Program-made: the position numbers and the translations under genes
In this document: positions 1-11,700 of the stretch, one piece after another
Position numbering within the stretch: the stretch's first letter is position 1
Layout of the letters: every line of letters starts with the position of its first letter
Origin: Mesotaenium endlicherianum
Taxonomy: Eukaryota > Streptophyta > Zygnematophyceae > Zygnematales > Mesotaeniaceae
Length of the DNA: 64,000 bases
Direction of reading: 5' to 3'
Assembly: GCA_009602735.1 (NCBI GenBank)
Contig: WELA01005791.1
Location: 577,846 to 641,845 of the forward strand
The notes under the pieces: model-generated
Database searches by the model: none
Told to the model about the DNA's origin: nothing
What the model saw: only the letters and a program-made list of their open reading frames with translations

Positions 1-102
1 AGAAGCCATTGATACGCACTGTCTTCTAGCCTTGCTTATGTATGAGTTTACTGATTTGCATTATTGATGCTAGTTTACTCGCATTTGACTTACGAGTATT
101 AT
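1..102 (+). repeat. E3 5' LTR, left visible part
   Basis: Matches the corresponding segment of the E3 3' LTR (about 16577-16678) almost base for base. It ends in ATTAT, which together with ATTAC at 8578-8582 forms the E1 target-site duplication with one later substitution. Confidence 0.9.
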
Positions 103-802
103 TGAAATGAATCGACTTACCAAATAGGCGATTAACAATTAATAAGGATCTTCATATCAGCAAGTAATCCTTATGGTATTTCCGTTAACTATACACTAGC
201 AGGGAATAGCACTCGTAAGTCAAATGCGAGTAAACTAGCATCAATGATGCAAATCAGTAAACTCATACATAAGCAAGGTTAGAAGACAGTGCGTAGCAAT
301 GGCTTCTCGCCTTGGATTCAGAGTTCTCTCAGTAAGCTGTACAAGAGAGTTTGCCTCGTTTCCGAATGCCGAACTCGAGAGCAATGCCTAGCGTATGTAC
401 ATGGAATGAGTTTACTGTTCAACGGTCAGTGCGATGGCACCGCCTACCCGGGAGTTAACCACGTTGGTAGGACCTCGGTTAACCAAATCCACCGCCATCT
501 CCCATCATCCCGAATAGCCATCCATCATAGGGATGTCATCTGGCTATTCATCTAGCATATCGCACTTAGATGCATATCAAGGCAGTTCGCTGCTACCGAG
601 TACGGAAGTCAGCTGGCTGTCAAAGAATGGGTCAGCAAGCTGACTTATATGGACTTCAGCCTGCTGCTTCCGGCTGAGTCATTAAACTGATAATTATGTA
701 AAGTCCAGCAGACTGACTATTAACTAAAGTTCAGCAGGCTGAACTTAATTAACTATTATATTTAAATGAATATTATATCCACTAATATACTGATTCATTA
801 CA
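103..802 (-). repeat. E1 3' LTR
   Basis: 700 bp, beginning TGTAATGAATCAG and ending GATTCATTTCA on the minus strand, directly after the polypurine tract. An 88-residue open frame on the opposite strand (289-555) is repeated in sister LTRs and is taken as a shadow. Confidence 0.93.
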
Positions 803-838
803 ATCCCTCCAACTTAACTTGTTGTCGCCTCGACAACA
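803..838 (-). promoter_or_regulatory. E1 terminal hairpin and polypurine tract
   Basis: On the minus strand an 8-bp perfect hairpin with a 3-nt loop (820-838) is followed by AAGTTGGAGGGA and then the LTR. The purine run is the expected plus-strand DNA primer site. The same hairpin-plus-tract arrangement is found in E2 and E3. Confidence 0.75.
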
Positions 839-915
839 TTAAACTGCAGAAATTTTAAATAAGGGAACTGAACCTGACCAGCCTCCCTTACTGACTGCCT
901 CTTCAGCGTGTCACC

Positions 916-2592
916 TTAAGGGGTTGTTCCTGGGGCTTCAGGATCAGGAGACGGAGATCTGGACCTAGATCTGGACAGCCCTCTAGGTCTGTCAGCTGGC
1001 CTTCTAAAGAACCCTGTTTGCTCTAAAGTTGGCCCTCGAGGAGAACGGAGGATGGTGGCCTGCTCTTCAACCACTTGGGTGTTGATTCCCACATAGACAG
1101 GCATTCCAGTAGGATGCTGAAATACATTGGCTAGAGGTACATGCCCCTGAGCGGAGGGGGAGGCTGGCATACCTCTGGCCCACCCGCGTGTCCCTCTTCT
1201 GGCACCCCTGTCCTCTGGGGATTTCTGTCTGTGTCTGCTGCCCAGTACAGTCAGATCAGCTTCTTCCCCTGCTTGGGCAGGTGGGCTGGGGGAGCGAGCG
1301 CGGGGTCCAGTTGTCGCCATAACGGGGATCACATTCCACACACCTGATCGTGGTTCTTTAGGAAGTGCCACTGCCTGTCCCTGGGTATCCTGAGTACCTG
1401 CTGCTGATGCTTCTCCTCTGCCTTGTTCTTCTTCCTCATCCTCCTCATCCTCCTCCTCGGAGAGAGTAGGGGTCTCGTCCACTAAGTCGTCCTGCTCCCT
1501 AGTAGACATGGAGTAGTCTACCGACCTCCCTTTCTTAGGGCGCGCTGGAGGTTGCTTGGCCTTCAGCCTACTGATATCTATCCGGCCTGCATTCTTTGCC
1601 CATTTGACAAAGGCATGCTTTCCCTTAGAGAAGTACTCTCTTCCCCTCCTCCTATGTTCCTTGGTCTCTGCATTCATATTGCTCAGGCATCCATTCAGCC
1701 TGGGGTCCCAAGGGGCAATGTGAGGTGGTAGGATGAGATAGCCGTCTAGGCCATAGTGGAAGTCATCCGGTTGGGCTCGGTCACACTCCTGCTTCTTATT
1801 TGTGACGGTCATCCACCTCCAGTCTGTTGGCTGCTGGTAGTACTGGGGTCCGTGCTCAGCCTTCCTCAGTTTACACGGGAACCAGTGGGGAGAGAACATC
1901 TGCTGTCCTGCTTCCCTGGCCAAGTACTCCCAGCTCCTTCTCTCAACTTCATTGTAAGCTGGCAGGAGTGTGAGGTAGAATACCGTATCCTTAAAGCTAT
2001 CGGGCCGCATGCTCACCATCCGGATGAGTCTCTGATCTCCCACTATTCCCGGTATGGGGACCGGCTTGTCCTCTGAATCATCTGCGAGATACCGGGCCTG
2101 CTCTGCTGTATAGCCCACCATCTTAGCATAATCTTCGTAAAGGACCACGCCGGTGTGTGTCTCGATGTACCTGTCCAGTGCTGTAGCTCCTTCCTTCTGT
2201 AGCAGTGTTGTCTGTTCCAGCCTGTTGATCTCCTGGGCTGCCAGCAATGCTTCCTTCAGGTTATCGAAGTTTTGGCCACCCACCACAGTATACCTGTAAG
2301 TGGCCAAGCTCTTCTGTCTGTCCGCTTCAATCTTTTTTCTTTTCTCCTCTTCTGCCGCTGCCGCTTCTTCTTGCTGTTTCTTCTGTCTCTCCTCCTCAGC
2401 CTTCCTGAGGTTTTCCGCTTCCTGATCCTTCTTCCTCTGTGCCTCTTCTGCCGCCTCTTGTTGCTTGCGGACCCTTTCTTGTTCTCTCCTGGTGAGGGAC
2501 GTCGCCGCCAGCTCCTTCTGGTATTGCTCCATTGTCCTCCTGGCTTCTTCTGCCTTGCGCTTTCTGTCCTCCTTTTGTGTGGTGGGCGCCAT
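916..2592 (-). CDS. E1 aORF: extra retrotransposon protein, 558 residues
   Basis: Unknown function. Open throughout, in the sense direction between pol and the 3' LTR. The ATG at 2592 is chosen because a splice acceptor (TGCAG) ends one base before it; an upstream in-frame start would give 566 residues. Residues about 5-95 are a Glu/Lys/Arg/Gln-rich coiled coil. A globular region follows (about 98-370) with blocks YRYTVVGG, LYEDYAKMVGYT, PTDWRWMT, ILPPHIAPWDPRL and SKGKHA. Then come an acidic run (about 385-410), a conserved GMPASPSAQGHV block, GMPVY, and an Arg-Ser tail (SRSRSRSPSP). No membrane segment or signal peptide is seen, so it is not envelope-like. It differs from the E2 protein at roughly ten residues. 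Confidence 0.85.
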   Translation of the reverse strand: MAPTTQKEDRKRKAEEARRTMEQYQKELAATSLTRREQERVRKQQEAAEEAQRKKDQEAENLRKAEEERQKKQQEEAAAAEEEKRKKIEADRQKSLATYRYTVVGGQNFDNLKEALLAAQEINRLEQTTLLQKEGATALDRYIETHTGVVLYEDYAKMVGYTAEQARYLADDSEDKPVPIPGIVGDQRLIRMVSMRPDSFKDTVFYLTLLPAYNEVERRSWEYLAREAGQQMFSPHWFPCKLRKAEHGPQYYQQPTDWRWMTVTNKKQECDRAQPDDFHYGLDGYLILPPHIAPWDPRLNGCLSNMNAETKEHRRRGREYFSKGKHAFVKWAKNAGRIDISRLKAKQPPARPKKGRSVDYSMSTREQDDLVDETPTLSEEEDEEDEEEEQGRGEASAAGTQDTQGQAVALPKEPRSGVWNVIPVMATTGPRARSPSPPAQAGEEADLTVLGSRHRQKSPEDRGARRGTRGWARGMPASPSAQGHVPLANVFQHPTGMPVYVGINTQVVEEQATILRSPRGPTLEQTGFFRRPADRPRGLSRSRSRSPSPDPEAPGTTP

Positions 2593-2593
2593 C

Positions 2594-2696
2594 CTGCACA
2601 TGTAACCAGGGCACAAGTTAGTAGGATATGGACCTTTGTCATAGGGATTGCAGGAAGTATGTTAGTATTTAGTATAGTGGCTTCGCTGCTGTTTAC
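2594..2696 (-). other. E1 aORF leader intron (predicted)
   Basis: On the minus strand the donor is AAG|GTAAAC and the acceptor TGCAG|G, with a TACTAAC branch-point match at 2617-2623, 103 nt in all. Splicing would leave the aORF ATG one base after the junction. Predicted from sequence only; supported by the same layout in E2 and E3. Confidence 0.6.
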
Positions 2697-2794
2697 CTTA
2701 CAGGATGATTGCTAAAAGTTGACGTAGTTGCGATGCGCTACACATAAACGTATGAGTGTGTTTTTATCGCTCTCGCTCACTAACTGTCATATAT

Positions 2795-2812
2795 TTTCCC
2801 CTCCAACTTAAA
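2795..2812 (-). promoter_or_regulatory. E1 internal polypurine-tract copy
   Basis: The motif AAGTTGGAGGGG lies just after the pol stop and repeats the terminal polypurine tract at 803-818. It marks the 5' border of the aORF module. Confidence 0.55.
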
Positions 2813-2859
2813 TGGAGACAGGACCGCCTGTCACCTTCCCGTGTCAACTGAAATGACAG

Positions 2860-5800
2860 TTATGGAGGGACTCCAGCGGCCCGAAGGTGGAACCGTGTCA
2901 ACGCCCCTTTGGCATTGGTCAAGTGGTCCTTAAACTCCCAAGTGTCCCCAGAGGCATCGTAACCCTTCCATCGAATGAGGTATTTCATGACATATATAGA
3001 TGATCGACGGACCGAGCGAGCGTCTAAAATCTCATCGACCTCATATTCCTCAGGGTCGTCGTCCCGGACAGCGGGGACCGGTCCCGGTTGGACAGGGAAC
3101 CGACCTGTGAACAGTGTATCACCTTTGATGTACGGTTCCAGGAAGGAGACATTAAAGACCTGGTGCCCCTTGTATTCAGCTGACATGTTCAGTTTGTAAG
3201 CATTCTGACCGACACGACGGACCACCGAATATGGACCGACCCAGACAGGGCCAAGCTTTTTCTTGACCACACCAGGGAGGTACAGGTGCTGAGAATGCAG
3301 TTTGACTAAATCCCCCTTGGAAAATGTCAGTTCCCGACGGTGTTGATTAGCGTAATTTTGTTGGTTTTCTTGGGCCGTGTGCAAGTTTCGTTGGACTTCT
3401 GACAGGGTGTCAGCAAACTCCTGAGTTAACTGGAGGGAGACCGGGTTGTCAATCCCTTCAGGGTGAGTTAAAGATTCCCCTAGCACATCTAGAGGAGACT
3501 TAGGGACTCTACCCAGGCTGAGTTCAAAAGGAGTTTTGCCCGTTGACGCGTGCACCGCACTGTTGACCGCAAACTGAATTTGAGGCAACAGGTCATCCCA
3601 ATTATCTTGTTTTTGGTTAATATATGCTCTCAGCACCTCCTGCAGAACTCGGTTAGTTCTTTCAGTCTGCCCATCAGTCTGAGGGTGGTTTGCTGTGCTG
3701 AGCAGCTGTTTGACTCCCATTAACCCCATTAAAGCTCTCCAGAACTTAGAGGTGAATTTTGAGTCTCTGTCTGAGATGATATTAGAAGGGAGCCCATGTT
3801 GGCATACTACATGGTTGTAAAACTGTCTCGCTGTTTCGAGTGCAGTCACTTTGACAGTTGTGGGGATAAAAATGACCATTTTTGTCAGTTTATCCACGAC
3901 TACCAGTATTGAATCATGCCCGTTGGCAGTTCTTGGTAGTGAGACCACCCAGTCCATGGATATAGTTTCCCAGCGGCCCGCTGGGATGGGTAGCGGTTGC
4001 AGGAGACCTCCGGGTGGTGTGTGTCGAGACTTATTTCTCTGACACTGGTCACAGGACTTGACATATTTCAAGACCTCCCGGGGTAACCCCTCCCAATGAT
4101 AATGTTTTGCCAGTTTGCCAACAGTTTTGGCCTGCCCCAAATGTCCACCCAGGAGACTGTCATGAGCTTGACTCAGTAAGAGAGACCTTATTTCCAAATT
4201 ATTAGGAATGACCAGCTTCAGCCTGCCTGAAGTGGTTTCAGTCACCCAGACCCCTCCCTTGAGCTTATACCCGAGTGCAGTAGCACGACACACACCAGTA
4301 GTGGGGCTGGGCTCAAATGTTGGGTCAGAAAGGTAGGCTTTCCTAAGTTGTTCAAGGAAGGACTTTTTCACCTTTAGTGAAGTGAGTGCACACAGGACTT
4401 TATCTACAGCATGCTGACTAAAGTTCCTTTCTTGCAAGTCAGGTCTTCTAGAGAGTGCATCAGCAGGATTCAACTTCCCTGGTTTGTAGTCGATCTGGAC
4501 TTGGAACTGCTCCAGCATCTGGCTCCAGCGGTTCTCCCTCCTCGACAGCTTGGACTTCTTCTGAAAGTGGGTCAGAGCTAGATGATCTGTAATCACCTTA
4601 AAAGCTTTACCATGTAAGTATGCTCTCCACTGTTTGAGTACATGAATGATAGCTAGCAGCTCTTTATCATGCACTGAGTAATTAATCTCCGCTGGATTAA
4701 ATTTCATAGACTCATACAACACAGGATGCCACTCCTGCCGTACCTTACCATCCTTTGTGGTTTTGTCAGCAGGCTGCAACAAAATAGCACCCATGGCAAA
4801 ATCAGAGGCATCAGTAACCACCTGCACCGGTTTGCTGGGGTCATACACGGCTAGCACTGGGGCAGAACAAAGGGCATCTTTAAGGGTCTGGAAGGCAGCC
4901 TGCTGCTCTTCCCCCCACACATACCCGATGTCTTTCTTAGTAAGGTCAGTCAGTTTACTGGCCTTTGTGGAATAATTCTCAATAAATCTCCTATAGTAGT
5001 TAGCCAACCCGAGGAAGGATCTAACTTCAGAGACAGACTGTGGTACTGGCCAGTCCCTTATGGTCTGGACTTTCTTAGGATCCACACTGATGCCCTCTTT
5101 ACTGACAACGTGGCCTAAGAATTCAATACTTTCCTTAAAGAAATCACACTTGCTCATTTTAGCATACAAGTGATTTTTCCGCAGAGTGTCCAGCACTTTC
5201 TTTAAGTGTTCAGTGTGCTGAGCTTCATCTTTAGAGAAAATTAAAATATCATCCAGGAAAACTTGCACAAACTTATCCAAATAAGGTCTGAAAATGTCAT
5301 TCATAGCACCCATGAAGGTAGCAGGAGCATTAGTCAGTCCAAATGGCATCACGTTGAACTCATAGTGTCCATAACGTGTGCGGAAGGCAGTCTTGTGTTC
5401 ATCCCCCTCAGCAATTCTGATTTGATGATAACCACTCTTGAGATCTATCTTACTGAACACCTTAGCACCAGACAGGGTATCAAGCAAGTCCTCGATCCTG
5501 GGTAAAGCATACTTGTTCTTTACTGTAATTCTGTTCAGGGCTCTGTAATCCACACACATCCGCATACTGCCATCCTTTTTCTTAACAAATAGGATGGGTG
5601 CGCCGTAAGGTGATTTACTGGGAGAAATATAACCATTTTCCTCAAGCTCTGCAATCTGTGTTTTCAACTCCTCGCTCTCCACATAAGACAAGCCATACGT
5701 GCGTTGCCAAGGTGGCTGACTCCCAGGTAATAGATCAATCCTATGATCTACTTCCCTCTTAGGGGGTAGTCCTGGAGGCATATTAAATACATCAGTGTAC

Positions 5801-6576
5801 TGAGCAACAATTTTTGCAGCAGTAGGGTGCTCCGGAGGGCTTACCTTTTTCTCAACCACTTCTTCAGGTTGAGGAGGTACCTCTCTTAGCAGCAGACAGA
5901 ACATTCTGTCTTCCTTCTGGTTCCAGCTTTTGACGAACTCCATTGCATTCAGCAACTTGCATCCTTCTGGAAGCCTCTTCTTTTCCTTCATTTGCCATCC
6001 ACACAGGACAAGAGGAAGAGCACTGGTGGGTGCCAAGTCAGTCTGCCCATCACTGGCTCCTCTCACTTTAACTGTACCTCTGCTCCAACACACTTCAGCT
6101 TGATGTCTATTAAGCCAGGACCTGCCTAGCACGAGATCATAAAAGCCAGTGTTGAGTACCTCAAATGTAAGCGTTTCAGTTAGAACTGCAATGCCAGAAC
6201 CTAACTGGACCTCAATAGGCTTGGTTATAACTCCTCCCGGGATACTTGAGGCATCTCCAAGGAATATTTTTCTATTCCCTTGGGTGACAGTAGGCAGCCT
6301 TAGCCGCTTAACTAAGTCCTTGTGGATAAAAGTATGTGACGCCCCTCCGTCAACAAATGCCCTCACCTTCCTACCTGCAATCATGCAATGCAGTAGGATA
6401 GGGGGGACTGTCTTTTCCTGACTTTCGCATTGTTCTCCTGACGTAGCAAAGAAATGTTGGACATCAGGTGGAACAAGAGCATCCAGAGTGTGCACTCTCT
6501 GGACGTCTATATTACTGATGGTCTCCTTTATCTGTTTGTCAGGCATGCATAGTGAATCCAGTTCAGCAGGACCCAT
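2860..6576 (-). CDS. pol: E1 pol polyprotein with chromodomain
   Basis: 1238-residue open frame counted from an internal Met; translation is expected to enter from gag by -1 frameshifting at 6663-6669. Order: retropepsin ([10 protein letters not shown], near residue 76), reverse transcriptase ([17 protein letters not shown], then FLDD catalytic motif near 441), RNase H ([16 protein letters not shown]), integrase with an HHCC zinc finger (CDQCQRNK) and DDE core, GPY/F module, and a C-terminal chromodomain (about 1175-1230, [16 protein letters not shown]). The chromodomain and domain order place it with chromoviruses. It is nearly identical to E2 pol. Confidence 0.93.
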   Translation of the reverse strand: MGPAELDSLCMPDKQIKETISNIDVQRVHTLDALVPPDVQHFFATSGEQCESQEKTVPPILLHCMIAGRKVRAFVDGGASHTFIHKDLVKRLRLPTVTQGNRKIFLGDASSIPGGVITKPIEVQLGSGIAVLTETLTFEVLNTGFYDLVLGRSWLNRHQAEVCWSRGTVKVRGASDGQTDLAPTSALPLVLCGWQMKEKKRLPEGCKLLNAMEFVKSWNQKEDRMFCLLLREVPPQPEEVVEKKVSPPEHPTAAKIVAQYTDVFNMPPGLPPKREVDHRIDLLPGSQPPWQRTYGLSYVESEELKTQIAELEENGYISPSKSPYGAPILFVKKKDGSMRMCVDYRALNRITVKNKYALPRIEDLLDTLSGAKVFSKIDLKSGYHQIRIAEGDEHKTAFRTRYGHYEFNVMPFGLTNAPATFMGAMNDIFRPYLDKFVQVFLDDILIFSKDEAQHTEHLKKVLDTLRKNHLYAKMSKCDFFKESIEFLGHVVSKEGISVDPKKVQTIRDWPVPQSVSEVRSFLGLANYYRRFIENYSTKASKLTDLTKKDIGYVWGEEQQAAFQTLKDALCSAPVLAVYDPSKPVQVVTDASDFAMGAILLQPADKTTKDGKVRQEWHPVLYESMKFNPAEINYSVHDKELLAIIHVLKQWRAYLHGKAFKVITDHLALTHFQKKSKLSRRENRWSQMLEQFQVQIDYKPGKLNPADALSRRPDLQERNFSQHAVDKVLCALTSLKVKKSFLEQLRKAYLSDPTFEPSPTTGVCRATALGYKLKGGVWVTETTSGRLKLVIPNNLEIRSLLLSQAHDSLLGGHLGQAKTVGKLAKHYHWEGLPREVLKYVKSCDQCQRNKSRHTPPGGLLQPLPIPAGRWETISMDWVVSLPRTANGHDSILVVVDKLTKMVIFIPTTVKVTALETARQFYNHVVCQHGLPSNIISDRDSKFTSKFWRALMGLMGVKQLLSTANHPQTDGQTERTNRVLQEVLRAYINQKQDNWDDLLPQIQFAVNSAVHASTGKTPFELSLGRVPKSPLDVLGESLTHPEGIDNPVSLQLTQEFADTLSEVQRNLHTAQENQQNYANQHRRELTFSKGDLVKLHSQHLYLPGVVKKKLGPVWVGPYSVVRRVGQNAYKLNMSAEYKGHQVFNVSFLEPYIKGDTLFTGRFPVQPGPVPAVRDDDPEEYEVDEILDARSVRRSSIYVMKYLIRWKGYDASGDTWEFKDHLTNAKGALTRFHLRAAGVPP

Positions 6577-6627
6577 AATACCTGCTACGAGGGCAGCTAG
6601 TGACGACTCACTATCTCTAGCATCCTC

Positions 6628-6669
6628 ACAGTCAATAGACTGGATTATTGACTGTTGCTGTCTTTTAAA
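6628..6669 (-). promoter_or_regulatory. E1 -1 frameshift signal between gag and pol
   Basis: Minus-strand reading: T TTA AAA in gag phase (6669-6663), a 7-nt spacer, then a perfect 10-bp hairpin with 8-nt loop (6655-6628). Pol is in the -1 frame relative to gag, as the signal predicts. Compared with E2, one stem pair is A-T instead of G-C, changed on both sides. Confidence 0.8.
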
Positions 6670-7839
6670 GGCTGGTCTTTTCTCTCGACCTTAGGGAGGT
6701 GCTTGACCGGACACTGTTCTCTGTAGTGGCCTTTCTGCTGACAATGGTAGCAAGTGGATTTTGCTGAGGCTGGTCTCGGCTTAGTCCTACCACCACCTCT
6801 TCCATAGCCGCCTCGAGGGAAATCACCTCTACCTCTAGACTCTATGGCATTATACTCATACTCATATCTAACACCCTGATCATCCTCAGCCTGGTCTCCT
6901 TCAATTGCANCAGTAGATAGCTTTCTCCTGCTGGTTGATGACATCAAACTTCTCATGCAACTTCTCGACAAACTCTACCCACGTAGGGTCACCGAGTTGC
7001 CGAGCCTTACGCTCTTCCTTCCAGTAAAGCCACCAGTCCGTGGCACTGCCTTTCAGTAGCGCACCGGTGTGCCTGACCTTCTCGTAATCTTGCAGTTCTG
7101 GGTAGTTCTCCAGCCACTGCTCAACATCCGCGAGAAACTTGATCAGGTAATATTTTCTGTTTCCCTCAGGATCATAGTCCTGGGGAGGTTTCGGCTTGGG
7201 CTTACTAGGCCCTCGGCCACCACCACTAGTGGTGTGAGACCCCAGTTGGTCTCTGTCCCGGAGTAGGGACATTATGATTCTTTTGTCCTCCTGCTGGGAC
7301 TGATACATGGTCGCCATTTGCGACTGCATCTGAACGAACAATGCTCCCAAGTCTACATTTTGGGGTGGTAGATTAGCAAATGCAGCAGCAGCATTGGCAT
7401 CTACTCGCTGAGTAGTGTCCTCAACAATCCCTCTTGCTCCTGCAGCAGCAATTCCTGCCGCATTCAGCCGGTCACGTATTTGACCTAGGGGTACATTGAG
7501 TTGTACGGCAGGAGGTGGGTTCAGAACATTGGCCCTTGATGCCATAAGTTCTTCAACAGTGCGCTCGTCAGCTGGCTGTCCTTCCCTCCTTTGTATATCT
7601 TCAGCGGCCTTTGCTACTTGTTCAGCTTCTAGTCTGGCTATCTCCTCCTCAGCTTGCTGAGCTGCGACTGAGGCAATAGCAGCTGCCTCATCTGCAGCCT
7701 CCCTAGCTGCAGTATCCGCTACTGCTTCCGAATAGGTACGGTTTCCCGCTACATGGCTTTCCGCCTGGTTTTCGACATTCTCGTTATCCTGGTTCTCCAT
7801 GTCTCGGGAGTTGCTAGTTTGAGACCTTGTCCTTACCAT
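6645..7839 (-). CDS. gag: E1 gag region
   Basis: Starts [17 protein letters not shown], continues with an Ala/Glu-rich helical N-terminal part, a capsid-like core, an Arg/Gly-rich linker and one CCHC zinc knuckle ([14 protein letters not shown]), the nucleocapsid motif that binds genomic RNA. It ends just past the slippery site of the frameshift signal. The region carries about one or two breaks and an ambiguous base, so it is treated as a fossil gag. Confidence 0.8.
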
Positions 7840-7858
7840 ACAAAGAAGACTGTGATAA

Positions 7859-7872
7859 CTGCTCCGATACCA
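7859..7872 (-). other. E1 primer binding site (tRNA-Met type)
   Basis: Minus-strand TGGTATCGGAGCAG begins one base after the 5' LTR. It matches the usual plant initiator tRNA-Met site (TGGTATCAGAGC) with one mismatch; the same variant is present in E2 and X. Confidence 0.85.
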
Positions 7873-7873
7873 C

Positions 7874-8577
7874 TGAAATGAATCGACTTACCAAATAGGC
7901 GATTAACAATTAATAAGGATCTTTATATCAGCAAGTAATCCTTATGGTATTTTCGTTAAGTAGTTAAACGGCAAAGGGAATAGCACTCGTAAGTCAAATG
8001 CGAGTAAACTAGCATCAATGATGCAAATCAGTAAACTCATACATAAGCAAGGTTAGAAGACAGTGCGTATCAATGGCTTCTCGCCTTGGATTCAGAGTTC
8101 TCTCAGTAAGCTGTACAAGAGAGTTGGCCTCGTTTCCGAATGCCGAACTCGAGAGCAATGCCTAGCATATGTACATGGAATGAGTTTACTGTTCAACGGT
8201 CAGTGCGATGGCACCGCCTACCCGGGAGTTAACCACGTTGGTAGGACCTCGGTTAACCAAATCCACCGCCATCTCCCATCATCCTGAATAGCCATCCATC
8301 ATAGGGATGTCATCTGGCTATTCCTCTAGCATATCGCACTTAGATGCATGTCAAGGCAGTTCGCTGCTACCGAGTACGGAAGTCAGCTTGCTGTCAAAGA
8401 ATGTGTTAGCAAGCTGACTTATATGGACTTTCAGCCTGCTGCTTTCGACTGAGTCAGCAAACTGATAATTATGTAAAGTCCAGCAGACTGACTATTAACT
8501 AAAGTTCAGCTGGCTGAACTTAATTACCTATTATATTTAAATGAATATTATATCCACTAATATACTGATTCATTACA
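7874..8577 (-). repeat. E1 5' LTR
   Basis: 704 bp with TG...CA ends, bordering the primer site. It carries the same palindrome cluster near its start as the other family LTRs. Confidence 0.93.
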
Positions 8578-8705
8578 ATTACTCACTGCTAGTGTGTTGT
8601 CCTTTGCCGTTCAACCAGTTAACGGAAAATACCATAAAGATTACTTGTTGATATAAAGATCTTTATTAATTGTTAATCGCCTATTTGGTAAGTCGATTCA
8701 TTTCA
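8578..8705 (+). repeat. E3 5' LTR, right part
   Basis: Resumes the LTR interrupted at 102 and ends in GATTCATTTCA. The next bases hold the primer site TGGTATTGGAGCAG (8707-8720). Confidence 0.9.
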
Positions 8706-8739
8706 GTGGTATTGGAGCAGTTATCACAGTCTTCTTTGT

Positions 8740-11700
8740 ATGGTAAGGACAAGGTTTCAAACTAGCAACTCCCGAGACATGGAGAACCAGGATAACGAGA
8801 ATGTCGAAAACCAGGCGGGAAGCCATGTAGCAGGAACCCGTACCTATTCTGAAGCAGTGGCAGATACTGTACCTAGAGAGGTTGCAGATGAGGCAGCTGC
8901 TACAGCCGCAGTAGCAGCACAGCAAGCTGAGGAGGAGAGAGCCAGATTAGAAGCTGAACAATTAGCAAAGGCCGCTGAAGATACAGAAAGGAGGGAAAGA
9001 CAGCCAGCTGACGAGCGCACTGTTGAAGAACTTATGGCATCAAGGGCCAATGTTCTGAACCCACCTCCTGCTGTACAACTCAATGTACCCCTAGGTCAAA
9101 TACGTGACCGGCTGAATGCGGCAGGAATTGCTGCTGCAGGAGCAAGAGGGATTGTTGAGGACACTACTCAGCGAGTAGATGCCAATGCTGCTGCTGCATT
9201 TGCTAATCTACCACCCCAAAATGTAGACTTGGGAGCATTGTTCGTTCAGATGCAGTCGCAAATGGCGACCATGTATCAGTCCCAACAGGAGGACAAAAGC
9301 ATCATAATGTCTCTACTTCGGGACTGAGACCAACTGGGGTCTCACACCACTGGTGGTGGTGGCCGAGGGCCTAGTAAGCCCAAGCCGAAACCTCCCCAGG
9401 ACTATGATCCTGAGGGAAACAGAAAATATTACCTGATCAAGTTTCTCGCGGATGTTGAGCAGTGGCTGGAGAACTACCCAGAACTGCAAGATTACGAGAA
9501 GGTCAGGCACACCGGTGCGCTACTGAAAGGCAGTGCCGCAGACTGGTGGCTTTACTGGAAAGGAGAGCGTAAGGCTCGGCAACTCGGTGACCCTACGTGG
9601 GTAGAGTTTGTCGAGAAGTTGCATGAGAAGTTTGATGTCATCAACCAGCAGGAGAAAGCTATCTATGCAATGATCTCCCTGACACTGAAGCAGACCACTT
9701 CAGTTGCTGAGTTTGCTCAAAAGTTCCAAGAGAACATGATGAAGCAGCCAGACTTGCCGGAACGGTATAGGATAGCATACTTCAGGTATGGCTTGAAATC
9801 CGAAGTCTCTAGTCATTTCGCTGAGAAGAAGTATGAGAAACTGGCTGACTTGATCCAGGATGCTGATGCCTGGGATCAGCAGCAGTTCAATCACAAGCGC
9901 CAGAGTAACGCTTTGGTGTCTAAGATTGTCAAAAAGCCCCACGGTTCCTACAATGCAATTGAAGGAGACCAGGCTGAGGATGATCAGGGTGTTAGATATG
10001 AGTATGAGTATAATGCCATAGAGTCTAGAGGTAGAGGTGATTTCCCTCGAGGCGGCTATGGAAGAGGTGGTGGTAGGACTAAACCGAGACCAGCCTCAGC
10101 AAAATCCACTTGCTACCATTGTCAGCAGAAAGGCCACTACAGAGAACAGTGTCCAGTCAAGNAAGCACCTCCCAAAAGTCAAGAGAAAAGACCAGCCTTT
10201 AAAAGACAGCAACAGTCAGTAAATCAGTCTACTGACTGTGAGGATGCTAGAGATAGTGAGTCGTCATTAGCTGCCCTCGTAGCAGGTATTATGGGTCCTG
10301 CTGAACTGGATTCACTATGCATGCCTGACAACCAGATAAAGGAGACCATCAGCAATATAGACGTCCAGAGAGTGCACACTCTGGATGCTCTTGTTCCACC
10401 TGATGTCCAACATTTCTTTGCTACGTCAGGAGAACAATGCGAAAGTCAGGAAAAGACAGTCCCCCCTATCCTACTGCATTGCATGATTGCAGGTAGGAAG
10501 GTGAGGGCATTTGTTGACGGAGGGGCGTCACATACTTTTATCCACAAGGACTTAGTTAAGCGGCTAAGGCTGCCTACTGTCACCCAAGGGAATAGAAAAA
10601 TATTCCTTGGAGATGCCTCAAGTATCCCGGGAGGAGTTATAACCAAGCCTATTGAGGTCCAGTTAGGTTCTGGCATTGCAGTTCTAACTGAAACGCTTAC
10701 ATTTGAGGTACTCAACACTGGCTTTTATGATCTCGTGCTAGGCAGGTCCTGGCTTAATAGACATCAAGCTGAAGTGTGTTGGAGCAGAGGTACAGTTAAA
10801 GTGAGAGGAGCCAGTGATGGGCAGACTGACTTGGCACCCACCAGTGCTCTTCCTCTTGTCCTGTGTGGATGGCAAATGAAGGAAAAGAAGAGGCTTCCAG
10901 AAGGATGCAAGTTGCTGAATGCAATGGAGTTCGTCAAAAGATGGAACCAGAAGGAAGACAGAATGTTCTGTCTGCTGCTAAGAGAGGTACCTCCTCAACC
11001 TGAAGAAGTGGTTGACAAAAAGGTAAGCCCTCCGGAGCACCCTACTGCTGCAAAAATTGTTGCTCAGTACACGGATGTATTTAATTTGCCTCCAGGACTA
11101 CCCCCTAAGAGGGAAGTAGATCATGGGATTGATTTATTACCAGGGAGTCAGCCACCTTGGCAACGAACGTACGGCTTGTCTTATGTGGAGAGCGAGGAGT
11201 TGAAAACACAGATTGCAGAGCTTGAGGAAAATGGTTATATTTCTCCCGGTAAATCACCTTACGGCGCACCCATCCTATTTGTTAAGAAAAAGGATGGCAG
11301 TATGCGGATGTGTGTGGATTACAGAGCCCTGAACAGAATTACAGTAAAGAACAAGTATGCTTTACCCAGAATCGAGGACTTGCTTGATACCCTGTCTGGC
11401 GCTAAGGTGTTCAGTAAGATAGATCTCAAGAGTGGTTATCATCAAATCAGAATTGCTGAAGGGGATGAACACAAGACTGCCTTCCGTACATGTTATGGAC
11501 ACTATGAGTTCAACGTGATGCCATTTGGACTGACTAATGCTCCTGCCACCTTTATGGGTGCTTTGAATGACATTTCAAACCTTATTTGGATAAGTTTGTG
11601 CAAGTTTTCCCGGATGATATTTTAATTTTCTCTAAAGATGAAGCTCAGCACGCTGAACACTTAAAGACGGTCCTGGACACTCTAAAAACGAATCACTTAT

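Larger units (their letters stand above)
103..8577 (-). mobile_element. E1: Ty3/gypsy chromovirus with extra 3' ORF, inserted in the E3 5' LTR
   Basis: Minus-strand element with TG...CA LTRs at 7874-8577 (5') and 103-802 (3'). A primer site of tRNA-Met type lies at 7859-7872, followed leftward by gag, pol, aORF, an 8-bp hairpin and a polypurine tract. Flanks ATTAT (98-102) and ATTAC (8578-8582) are the probable TSD with one substitution, and removing E1 restores the continuous LTR sequence seen at E3's 3' end. Pol and aORF are open throughout; the gag region has about one or two breaks, with an ambiguous base there making the count uncertain. By eye the two LTRs differ by a few percent. Internal sequence is very close to E2. 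Confidence 0.93.

Noticed and set aside
289-555. 88-residue ORF antisense to the E-family LTR, recurring in several LTRs (also 16328-16594, 20628-20894)
   Set aside because: The LTR copies are nearly identical DNA, so recurrence is expected. Differences between copies show no protein-level pattern, and it lacks a recognisable domain.
2272-2715. 147-residue Leu/Phe-rich ORF that looks like a membrane protein, antisense to the aORF coiled coil (also 26706-27110)
   Set aside because: Glu/Lys/Arg/Gln-rich sense codons read backwards give Leu, Phe and Ser; this is a shadow of the aORF.
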